Assembly: GCA_021464415.1 (NCBI GenBank)
Contig: CM038467.1
Span: 21,360,011-21,424,010, forward strand
Origin: Lonicera japonica
Lineage: Eukaryota > Streptophyta > Magnoliopsida > Dipsacales > Caprifoliaceae
Reading direction: 5' to 3'
Length of the DNA stretch: 64,000 bases
Part shown: one piece after another, positions 21,389 to 31,757 of the stretch
Numbering within the stretch: position 1 is the stretch's first letter
Layout of the letters: each line of letters begins with the position of its first letter
Program-made: the position numbers and the translations under genes
Notes under the pieces: generated by a model
Seen by the model: the letters and a program-made list of their open reading frames with translations, nothing else
Database searches by the model: none
What the model was told of the DNA's origin: nothing

Positions 21389-24300
21389 CTATTGTTGGTC
21401 ATCCTCCTTGTCGTTCTTCAAAAACTCTAATGTTTTCATTCTTTCGATATGGTCTTCGAGCCTCCAGCAATAGGGTATATCCGTCAATATTAACCAAACT
21501 ATGTGTGCACGTTTTTTGGACATCAAATCTTCGTCCTCGAATTCTTTTGGGATCTCTTGTCCTTGGACAAGCCTTTGTATAAACTCACACACATAGAGTG
21601 CACAATCAACACTACAATATGAAAAGAGTTTAGTGTTAGTATTTATAAATTTGACAAATTTTGAAACAAATAACTTTTATATATATATATATATATATTA
21701 CAAAATTCTGTGTATTTAACTTACGAAAATCCTTGTCGCGGGCATTCCTTTGAAATGATTTTAGTGTTATCCTCCAGTACCGTCATCCCAAGGTAAAGCA
21801 GTTTCATATTGAGGATGTCTGTCACGGCTTGTTTCTAAATAAAATTTTAAAGAACAATAATAATTCAGGAACATGATTTAATAATCCTTTGAAAAGATTT
21901 AAAAATTGTTAAATCTTGTACCCTTACCATCTGTTTGGCATCTTCCAGGAATATGTTTTTCTTCTTGCCCCTTGGAGGCATTGTGTTGTAGTGTAACCAT
22001 GTTCTTGTTCGAAGATCCAGGACAAGTAAAGTCCAGTGGAATCCGTGCTTGTCCTTTTTGTCTCTTGCGGTGTTCATCGGAAATAGTAACAGATTTGTTC
22101 TAGCATCGACTTCATTTATTGTGTCGTTCAAGAACTTCCTTGCATTTTTTTCATTAGCATCTCTAACAAAAGTCTGTATTAACAAAAAAAAATTACCGAG
22201 CAAAGTAATATCATTATTGAAAGATTGGAAAAGTTGATTATTTTGAAGTAGTTGATTACCCATGTCATAGAGGAGAATATAATGCTTGTCGATTGATTTG
22301 GAAAGAATATCTTCTTCAAATGCATTGAGTACCAATCTATTATCTGTGTTCATGTAGCATGTGTTATTATTCAAAATGTGAACATAATTATATAAGAAAA
22401 CCTTTAATTTTCTTTTTATGTATTACCTGTGTATCCACAAAACCATTGCACAGCAGGTCTTCTAACAGACTCGCTGTTATGTGGATATGGGTTTCATGGT
22501 TTTCCCAAGCAACAGTCCTGTATGATATTATAACATGAGAAATATATCTAACTTTGTGGTGAGCAATTATTGTGCAAAATATGGACTGCAAAGTTAATAT
22601 TGCAGTGAATATATGGACTGCAATATGAACTTTGCAGTCAAATATGGACTACAAAGTTCATATTGCAGTGAAATGTGGACTGCAATTTGGACTTTCGAAT
22701 AAAAATATAGACTGCAATATGAACTTTGCAGTGAAAAAAAGAAACTGTGCAAATAAATGTGGACTGCAAAGTTCATATTGCAGTGAAATATTGACTGCAA
22801 TATGAAGTTGCACCAAAAAATATGGACTGCAAAGTTCAGATTGCAGTGAGGATTTGGATTGCAATATGAACCATGAACAATAAATTTGTACTGCAAAGTT
22901 CACATTGCAGTAAAATATGTACTGCAAAGTTCACATTGCAGTAAAATATGTACTGCAAAGTTCACATTGCAGTGAAAAAGTAAAAATTTGTAGTGAAAAT
23001 ATGGACTGCAATATGAAGTTTGCACTAAAATTATGGGATGGAATATGAACTTTCTTCTCTTTGCAGTGTATATATTCATTAATGATTTGTTGCAAAAGAC
23101 AAGTTTTTTTGCAGTGATCATAAATATTGACAGAATAAATGATTAAAGAATTTACGTTGTATCTGCATGGTTGAAAAAGGTATTGATCAAATCTTGTTGA
23201 TCTTTGTTGAAATACTTATATAATTTGCTCTTTTTGCTGATATTGGACAAGTCGGTTTTTGTTGGCGATCCAGGATGAGCTTCATAATCTTCGACATCAA
23301 TTGAGTCTTTACTACCAGCAGGAGGAATATCAGATTTTGTTTCATCAATTTTTTTTCCCTTCCTATCAAGTTTAAGCTTTGATTTTCTTGCTTTCTTCTT
23401 TTCATCCTTATCAGAAGTGTCTTCCTTTTCATCCTTCTTGGGGATCTCTTTCCTGTCATAGTAAATAAAAACATTGTCGTCTTTTGAGATTCTTGCCCTC
23501 TTCTTTAGCCTTAGGATGAATGATTTCACTGTTGGCTCTTCCTGATTTTCTTGAAGATTACGTGGTGGAGTTTGTTTGGTGAAAGGTTCTTCAGCAGCTG
23601 TTAGACACTCAAAGTCAATGTAGTCGATTTTGTCATCGAATATCGGAGGGCTTTCAACTACATTGCTATCGATTAACTGCAGTTCCTTATTTGTTTTATG
23701 CTTTAAGAACCCGTCACTCTTTACTTGCATGAGAGTCTCCAACTCAATTACTCTTTCTAGAAGCTCCTTATTTTCCTGTGTTAATCTTTCATTCTCTTGT
23801 TTCAAACATTCAACCATTTTGCTTTCACTATTCTCTGGAAGCTTCTGTTCAGTTGGAAGATATGCTTCTTCAGTTGGAAGCTTCTGTTCCTTGACTTCCT
23901 TGAATTCTTCAGTAAGAAGCTTTTGCTCTGTTTCGGATACATCAGCAAGTACCTCCACCACCTAGATGTGTTAAAAAAGGGAAAGAGGGTGAAGATGTAT
24001 TAAAAAAGAAGTTTCAGTTATTAATAATCTGAATTAGTTTTGTGCTAAAACAAGTGTTTACAAAAAATATATACTGCAAAGTTGATAATTCAGTGAAACA
24101 GAAAAACTATGTACATAAAATATGGACTGCAATATGAACTTTGCAGCAAAATTTGCACTGCAAACTTAATATTGCAGTTAAATTTGCACTGCAAACTTCA
24201 GATTTTAGTAAATTTTGGACTGCAAACTTCACTTTGCAGCAAAATTTGCACTGCAAACTTCACATTGCAGTTAAATTTGGACTGCAAACTTCACTTTGCA

Positions 24301-25781
24301 GCAAAATTTGCACTGCACACTTCACATTGCAGTTAATTTTGCACTGAGAAGTTCATATTGGAGTAAAATTTGGACTGCGAAGTTCAAATTGCAGCAAAAT
24401 TTGCACTGCAAACTTCACATTGCAGTTAATTTTGCACTGAGAAGTTCATATTGGAGTAAACTATGTACTGCGAAGTTCAAATTGTAGTGAAATGTGGAAT
24501 GCAATATGGAATTTGCAGTGTGATGTGGACTGCAAAGTCCATATTGCAGTGAAAATATTGACTGCAAATATGAATTTTCGAATGAAATATGGACTGGAAA
24601 GTTCATATTGCAGTGAAAATATTGACTGCAAAGTTCATATTGCAGTGAACTAGATAAACTACGCACCAACATATTTCTCTGCAATTTGGACTTTGCAGTC
24701 TAAAAAATATATTCGTAATTAGCAAGATATTTTGTGTAAGTACCTTTTCATTGTCCAATTTGTCAAAGGAAAGCTTAGAGATAGCTTCTCTAGCTTGAAA
24801 AAGATTCCACCGAACAAATCTTGGTGTTTCTTCCTTGTATCTTTCAATTGGTTCAATTATTTTATAATGCTCACAGAACCAATACTGTAATTTTATGAAA
24901 AATAAATGTCAAATGAATGTACTACATTATCGTAGCTAATTTTTACATTAAAGTATTGAAATACTTACAAGAATTTGAAGGACACAGCCAGGAGTTTTGA
25001 AAGGCTTGTTGTAATATTTTTTGACGTTTTCCATCAAGTGGTTGTAGAATACTTTGGCCCATGCTATATTTCTTATGTTGTCAAAATCCTCTATGTGGGA
25101 AATGAAGGACCAGCCAACTTTACCTTGTGAACTGGCCAGGAAAATAGTGACAACAATGTGCAGTATCATCAACCTAGCAAAGTCTTCTGCAGGTTCCTTG
25201 CCTTCTTCCTTCAAGGTCTTAATTAATGCCGAGACAATTGCATCTTTCTTTATAATATTCATATCTTTGAAGTGTCTCTTGATAAATTTCGATTCTGTTG
25301 CTTTGACCATTGTCTTTGGAAAGAGCACCACTTCGTTTCCTACTTTGGGCAGCCCAAAAGTGAGTGCAAAGTCATCGGCAGTTAATTGTATTAGCTTATC
25401 CCCCATAACAAATCCATCTTTCTCCAAGGAGTATAACCCCATAATTCGCATGATGGGCTTTGAGATTCTATCTATACTTTTGATATCTACTTTGTTTTCG
25501 TAGATAGCCTTGAAGAAAACCCCAAACGGTGTTCTCATGATTGCTTCAATGTGTGTTTGGGGTATATGATCTCTTTGTTCCTCAAGTAGTCTTACTATCG
25601 GCTGCAAATTGCAGCGAAATACCGTTGGCTGGTTATCAGAAGATGTCTTAGCCTTTTTCTTAAGGCTTCTCCTTTGTGCCTTTGATTTTGCCTTCATTTT
25701 CGATGGATTAGAAGATGTTTTCATCTTTTTAACCTTTGTTGGAGATCTTTGTACTGTTTCTGATGCTCTTTTCTTTGCCAT
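21389..25781 (-). CDS. ULP1-like (C48) cysteine peptidase-domain protein of the MULE
   Basis: Eight exons join in frame on the minus strand: 24969-25781, 24744-24884, 23156-23961, 22427-22517, 22260-22343, 21928-22173, 21725-21834 and 21389-21611; 837 residues, no internal stop. Residues 1-50 are Lys/Ser-rich (nuclear-signal-like). About 50-300 resemble the N-terminal domain of plant transposon ULP proteins (PFGVFF, LTADDFALTFGLP). About 319-587 are acidic/basic with a coiled coil (LKQENERLTQENKELLERV). The peptidase fold is about 590-815, with H691 (FHWTLL), Q761 (CPRQGF) and C767 (VDCALYV). H-to-position-708 (17) and Q-to-C (6) spacings equal those of yeast Ulp1, but position 708 is Asn, not Asp. 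ULP1 enzymes remove SUMO; the substrate here is unknown. Two introns carry iteron arrays. Confidence 0.88.
22577..23070. repeat. Iteron array iii (in a peptidase-gene intron)
   Basis: Units of the AGTTCATA type in alternating orientation, inside the 638-bp intron 22518-23155. Two exact consecutive units with link AAAATATGT occur at about 22890-22970. Confidence 0.9.
24073..24702. repeat. Iteron array iv (in a peptidase-gene intron)
   Basis: Lies inside the 782-bp intron 23962-24743. The first two thirds use a variant core, ACTGCAAACTTCACATTGCA, mostly head to tail with links TTAAATTTGG or AAAATTTGC. The last third returns to the AAGTTCATATTG form. Confidence 0.9.
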
Positions 25782-25808
25782 TTGATTTTAATTGCGGCTT
25801 TATCCTCT

Positions 25809-27154
25809 GCTAAAAGATGTGAAAGCAAGGCTGTCACAAAACATTGAATGCATATGTAAAAAAATATGAACTGCAAAGTTCATACTGCAGTGAAACAGAG
25901 AAACTATGCACAGAAATTTGCAATGCAATATGAATTTTGCAGTGAAATATGGACTGCAACATAAACCTTGCACCAAAGTTCGTAGAATATGAACTTGAAA
26001 CTATGCACAGAAATTTGCAATGCAATATGAATTTTGCAGTGAAATATGGACTGCAACATAAACCTTGCACCAAAGTTCGTAGAATATGAACTTTTGGAGT
26101 GAAATTTGTACTGCAAAGTTCACATTGCAGTGAAATTTTCACTGCGAACTTCACATTGCATTGAAATTTTTACTGCAAAGTTCACATTGCAGTGAAATTT
26201 GCACGTCAAACTTCAAATTGTGTTGAATTTTTCACTGCAAACTTAACATTGCAGTGAAATTTGCACTTGAAACTTCCTGTTGGAGTAAAAGGTGAATTGC
26301 AAAGTTCACATTGCAGTGAAAATTGCACTGCAAACTTCACATTGCAGTGAATTTTTCAGTGCAAAGTTCACATTGCAGTGAATTTTGGTGTGCCAACTTC
26401 ACATTGAAGTGAAATTTGCACTGCAAACTTCATATTGCAGTGAATTTTTCAGTGCAAACTTCACATTGCAGTGAAATTTTCACTGCAAACTTCACATTGC
26501 AGTGAATTTTTCAGTGCAAAGTTCACATTGCAGTGAATTTTGGTGTGCCAACTTCACATTGAAGTGAAATTTGCACTGCAAACTTCACATTGCAGTGAAT
26601 TTTTCAGTGCAAACTTCACATTGCAGTGAAATTTTCACTGCAAACTTCACATTGCAGTGAATTTTGGAGTGAAATTTGCACTGCAAACTTCCTTTTGGAG
26701 TAAAAGATGTTCTGCAAATTTTACATTGCAGTGAAATATGTAATACAATATGCAGCAAAATTCTGGATTGCAAAGTTCATATTGCAGTGAAATACGTACT
26801 GCAATATGAACTTTGCAGTGAAATTTGGACTGTAAACTCACATTGTAGTGAAATTTGAACTGTAAACTTCAAATTGCAGTGAAATTTGTTAGAAAACATC
26901 AGAGAAATCTATGAAAATCATTGATACATCCTTAAGCATAAAGAACGATACGAGGTGCGATGTGAACTTTGCAGTAGGAAATGAGTGTTTTAAGTGGTGA
27001 CTAGAAACCCTAGCTATCATAAATAGTCGAAAAATGTGCAAATATTGCAGAATCGGTTATTAGAAAGCCTGATTCTCATCAAAAGCAGATGAACACGCAA
27101 ATTATAAGCCCTAAAAAACGAGGAAGAGCGATAGGGAGAAACATAAAGCTCACC
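25809..27154 (-). other. Inferred 5' UTR intron of the peptidase gene, with array v
   Basis: On the minus strand, CGCAG|GTGAG at 27154/27153 is a good donor and CTTTTAG|CAGAGG at 25810/25809 a good acceptor, placed 28 bp before the ATG. The span between is the longest iteron array. This is inferred from splice-site quality and position alone; no transcript evidence is available. Confidence 0.5.
25868..26885. repeat. Iteron array v (upstream of the peptidase start)
   Basis: Mostly head-to-tail units of the AACTTCACATTG variant with links GAAATTTGC and GAATTTTTC. It contains an exact 97-bp tandem duplication (25900-25996 and 25997-26093) and a larger duplicated module of about 155 bp near 26345-26650. 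A lone half unit (GAACTTTGCAGT) remains near 26965. Confidence 0.92.
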
Positions 27155-27434
27155 TGCGATAGTATGATCGTCTTTGATGGTTTAAAAGGAGTCCGGCGGT
27201 ATGAAAATTACGTCGACTAAGGTTTCTTCGGTGTTCTCTGTTCTTCTTCTTCGCTGGTGTCGGTTGGTGTTACGTGGTTTCGAAGATGGTGAAATGCAGA
27301 ATGAGAGGGAAAATGGGAGGGTAGTATTGTCCTTTCGTGATAAAATGTACATTGGTAATTCTGTAATTGTTAGTTTATTTTAAGGGTTGAGTGGTCTTTT
27401 TGGTATGAAAAAAAATGACACATGTCATTTTATT

Positions 27435-27531
27435 AATAGAATGCAAAATAGGCCCTTCATTTAGAAAAATTTTATTCATTGGTTTTATTGTGAAATTCAT
27501 TTTTCAATAAGCCCTATATTTTAATTGCCCG
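27435..27531 (-). repeat. Right terminal inverted repeat of the MULE
   Basis: The complement matches the left end, including GAATTTCAC and AAATGAAGGGCCTATTTT. It ends TTAATTGCCCG, nearly identical to the tip of the small MULE (TTAATTGCCCC at 11154). Confidence 0.85.
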
Positions 27532-27540
27532 TATAAATAT

Positions 27541-28649
27541 TTGATTATTAATTTGAGATAAAAAAAAATAATTTGAAATATGACAATAAAAATACTAATG
27601 AATTTATAAAATAATTTATAGAAAGATTTCAAACGCAACTAATTAAAGCCTTTATATATAGTATGTAAAATTGGATCTTTCGATTTGATTATGGCTAATG
27701 TTATGTATTTGATTATAATCTAAAATGTTCTAATATGTTATCCACTAATTTTTCGTTGCATGTAAACTTTTTGTTTAATTTTGTTTACCTAATGGTGAGT
27801 AATTTATTTTAGTTGTTTTTTAGTGTTTCAACTAGTATTATTAACAACATTTAGTTTTAAGGTTGCATTCTTTAATTTAATTATCTTTCATTTGTATTAA
27901 GATCATGAAAGTTTTTAAAATAAAATAAAATTATGTTACTACTTTATATAATTTTTCTAGTTTCAATTTTCAATGATTACACAAACATATCATTAATGAT
28001 ACTCATTACACTATTGTTTGAATATTAATAATTTTGACATGGTTGTCTAATTTAATTAGAAATTCGTAGCCATAATTGCTTTAACTTCCATTATTTTATC
28101 ATTATGTAAGTTCTCCCAAAAATTGAATCCATCATACAAAAACAAATATAAGATTTTAAAATCTCTAGATTTTAATTGTAAAATCCCTTAGTTAAAAAAA
28201 ACAAAGAATTAATAATTCATGCAATTTTAAAATCGTAGTGTTTTACAATCTTATGATTTATCAAATTTCCTGATTTTAAAATCCGGGCAAAAAAACGCAA
28301 CCTTAAAAATTTACTAAAATAGACTTCATAATAACAAACTAGACATTGGGAAAAGTTATACTATTCATGTTTATGTTTATTTAATTATAATAACTTTTGT
28401 TAAGCCGATTGTTGTAAGAGTTATATGCATTCTTGTAATATAAGATGAGACATTTAATTTGGCACCCTGGCCAAATTATTAATGAGTGGGTGAGGGGTTG
28501 TTCCAATGGGTCTCAAATGAATCCAGTGGTTCTTTCCCATCCAAAAAGCCCAGAATAAGGCAGGCGGGTCATATTCTTTACTTAAAGAGGTTGAGGAACA
28601 AAGGGGGACTCGCTGTGAATAAATCAATCAATCTGAGAAAGAGAGAGAG
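27541..28649. other. AT-rich region between the MULE and ERG28; no gene seen
   Basis: No coding frame or structured repeat recognised. The last ~200 bp are less AT-rich and include a GA-rich leader (GAGAAAGAGAGAGAG just before the ATG at 28650), consistent with the ERG28 promoter and 5' UTR. Confidence 0.5.
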
Positions 28650-30851
28650 ATGAAGGCATTGGGATGGTGGTTGATGTTAGTTGGGTCACTCCGATTGGTA
28701 TCGGTTTGGTTCGGATTCTTCGACATTTGGGCTCTCCGTCTTGCTGTCTTCTCCAAATCCAAATCCCCCAGTCAGTATTCACTCTTTACTTACTACTACT
28801 TCTACTGTTATCTGCTTGCAATTTGTAAAGAAACACAAAATCCAAAGACAAATTTACTAAGAAAACGTTGATCCTGCTGTTTTGTTTTTGGTTCAAGTGA
28901 TCTAATTAACGTTAGTGGGTCCCTACCAAATCAACACCTATGTTTTTGTAGAGAATTTTGTGTGTACACTTGATGTTGACGTATTAGTTACCTGCCACTG
29001 TGTTTATGGGCACTCTATTCGGCCTAGTACATTTACAATGCCTTCATTTAAGACTCTATTTGAGATCAAGGCATGGATTTGAAACGATGGGTTTGATTTC
29101 TTTTCTTCTTCTTCTTCTTTTTTTTAAACTTGTTTGATTTGACATTCATTGGACTGGTAGCAAATAAAAGCTAATACTGGGGGTCATGATTTTTAATTTC
29201 AAAACATCTTTTTAAGATTTAAAATCTACTCATTAATCTTGTTCAACTTCAATGTTAAATTTTCCGTAATTTCTTATATCAAATCCTTGCATTTAAATGA
29301 AATCAATCAAAGTATTTCACAGCTTATAACATTTATGTGAGGCAAAATTGTGATTTCTTTGACCAAAGAGTAGGCTAGTGGGGTAGTTTTGATTTATGCT
29401 TGAATCAATTCCCACTGTTAGCTAATGTGTGCCACCGTGATTATGTCTTAACGTGATGCCAACAACATAGGATACGAAGAAAGAAAATGGTATATATTGG
29501 AATTCAAGAAAAGAAGGTGCTTATTAGAAAGAAAAAAAAACACAGAAACATATATGTGCTCACCAGTCCTCTTTGTATCTTCTTAATCTCTCTTCTTGTT
29601 AGGCGGACGTTACTTTCCTTTAAATTAGTAGTCGCGTTGGGAAAAAGGAATTCTTATTTATAGAAGGAGAAATGTACAAACCTCACACCCTCACTTACTT
29701 GCCCTTTTAACACAATTAGAATAGCAGTCAACATTCTTCCTTTTTCTGTATGTAATCATATTGTCTTTTAGCAAATTTTCCATGAGGTATATCTAAATCT
29801 CTATAATATCATTACCATAATCAACAGATACAACCATATGTGCATCTACGAACGATCGCATGCTCCATTTTGTCACTCTTGTGCTTTAAAACAACATAGT
29901 TTCTTTCTCAGTTGACTATATATCTCAGTACTATATGGCACTATTGTATGTTGTATCGTTAGGGTGTTGCTAATTTGCTTCTCTCTCTCTCTCTCATATT
30001 ACAGTGACTGAAGTGCATGGGAGAACATTTGGGACTTGGACCCTTCTTACTTGCACTCTCTGCTATCTATGCGCATTTAACCTTGACAACAAGCCACTTT
30101 ACTTGGCTACGTTTCTATCATTCATCTATGCATTTGGACATTTTCTCACAGAATACTTGATCTATCAAACAATGTCAACTCGAAATCTCGCAACTGTTGG
30201 CTTCTTTGCAGGTATGCTTTTTTCTATCTCAATACATACAGATTCACATCATTTGTATTGTATGCTACCTTTTTCTTAGCTCTTGTAGATATGTACTATA
30301 GGTATAAGACAGACGGAAAACCTAGCGGAACACTCTGTTTGGTTAACAGAGGGGTGGAACAAAAGTGAACTACTCCCTCCGTCCGATATTAAGTCATGTT
30401 TCCCTTTTTGAGCGTAATTAATTTACCATTGATTATCTCATATGGAAAATAATTTTATTCTTGGCCATTGATCCTAATTGCTGGAAACCTTAAACAGCTT
30501 GCCTCATTTATACGGAGCCTTAGCAGCTGTGGATTTGCGCTGTATCTTTAGCCGCGATTTTGTATGCCTTAATTGAATCTTGCATTGTAGACGGGAACTC
30601 TATCTTTAGCAGCTTTGTTGGTCACTTGTTGTGTTGCAATATTATTCCTTTATGCCCTTTTATTTTAGTAGTTTTGAGCAAATTTAAGTAATTTATGAGG
30701 ATTCTCTTGACCTAGTGATAAAAAAATTTGTGGAATAAAATGATTGTACTAACTATTTCTTTTAATTATTAAATAATTAGGTACGTCGATATTATGGATG
30801 TTGCTGCAGTGGAATGCACATCAACCTCGGGCTACCTTCAAAGTTGAATGA
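28650..30851 (+). CDS. ERG28: ERG28, sterol biosynthesis scaffold protein
   Basis: Three exons, 28650-28770, 30005-30211 and 30781-30851, give 132 residues. The text MKALGWWLMLVGSLRLVSVW, TEVHGRTFGTWTLLTC, FLSFIYAFGHFLTEYL and WMLLQWNAHQPR matches plant ERG28 as I know it, at the usual length (about 130). Four hydrophobic segments predict a multi-pass endoplasmic reticulum membrane protein. ERG28 tethers the sterol C4-demethylation enzymes (SMO, 3-beta-HSD/decarboxylase, ketoreductase). Splice sites are CCCCA|GTCAGT...ACAG|TGACTG and GCAG|GTATGC...TTAG|GTACG. A Stowaway-type tip (ACTCCCTCCGTCC) lies in intron 2 near 30372 with no partner end recognised. No defect is seen. Confidence 0.95.
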
Positions 30852-31757
30852 AAATGTCACGGCTTCTTTTTATTATTATTACTGCTAGCGCAAGGAGGAA
30901 GATGTATTTTCTTCAATTTCTCAGTATCTTACCCGTTGTATTATGAAGATTTTGTTATATTTTATTCTCGTTATTTAAACTATGTGATTTAGATTTCCGG
31001 CTCATTTCATTATTTATTGTGATTGGAAAATTTATCAACCATAGTGTGATTTCATGACTGAGTCAAGACGATCTACGACTTGAGGTGTTGCCCAAATTGC
31101 TGTATTGTATTCATATGGCCCTTAAAGTCTCAAGAGTCAAGATGAAATTACGACTCGAGGTGTTGTCCATAATCTTAAAGACAGTTTTATTGATCTGAAA
31201 AGAGCAAGAGAGATGTATGAAAACGAAGGATTCCTCTAAAGAAATTATCTGGTTTCATGGTTTATTTGAATAAGAATGGATAAATGTTTCCCCCATTTTT
31301 CTATCTGGCTTTGTAGGATTGTGTAAGAGATGCGATTTTCATTTTAGAGAGATTGTCATTCTAAAGCAAAATTAAAGATTTAATATTTTCACGCTTCCCT
31401 TGAGAAAATATTCATTTTCAGATACAAGTCGTTGAAAGTGTAAATAGTTACGCAGGGCATCCAAGTTGGAGTTCACACTACCTCTGTCGGGCATGTCCCC
31501 CCCCTTCTTGAACCACTTGCATTTATCTTTTGCTTGTATAGAAAAAATATATTCATTTTCAACAATCAAGTGGCACATGACATCCAAGGCATTAATTTTC
31601 AGAACTAGAAATAGATTATACAGATTAAAATCTCGTGGCTGCATTTTCACAGGTTAAAGAACTGAAAACTTTGTGAACCGCAACAAAGAAAATACAAGAA
31701 TTTTAACTTAAAGAGCATAACACAAAATTATGTCCTCTCTAGTCCCTATATGTATCA

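Larger units (their letters stand above)
16874..27531 (+). mobile_element. Complete autonomous-looking MULE with MURA transposase and ULP1-like peptidase genes
   Basis: The element begins CTAGAAATTAGGTAGAAGG and ends TTTTAATTGCCCG; the perfect 9-bp target duplication TATAAATAT lies at 16865-16873 and 27532-27540. The terminal inverted repeats are about 95 bp and imperfect, sharing blocks such as GAATGAAGGGCCTATTTT. Inside are two convergent genes, MURA (17259-20244, +) and a C48-peptidase-like gene (21389-25781, -), both open when spliced. Five iteron arrays occupy about 3.2 kb, close to 30% of the element. MULEs carrying ULP1-like genes are known in plants (the Kaonashi/KIMULE type in Arabidopsis). 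The perfect target duplication and open genes suggest a fairly recent insertion, although the two ends have diverged from each other. Confidence 0.93.

Noticed and set aside
22174..22196. A 23-nt intron or a frameshift in the peptidase gene around the T9 run
   Set aside because: An 86-nt intron (22174-22259) with GT-AG sites joins the frames in phase 0 and gives a family-like sequence, so no frameshift is needed.
17466..26858. Many 60-190-codon open frames on both strands rich in C, H, F, Q, S and Y (for example starting MQSIFHCNMNF)
   Set aside because: They only read through the iteron arrays in different frames; the repeated peptide comes from the DNA repeat, not from selection. Those at 10709-10942 have the same cause.
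10719..26885. CRISPR-like look of regularly spaced short palindromes
   Set aside because: Spacers are not unique (they are the same few links), units vary and face both ways, and the host is a plant nuclear genome.
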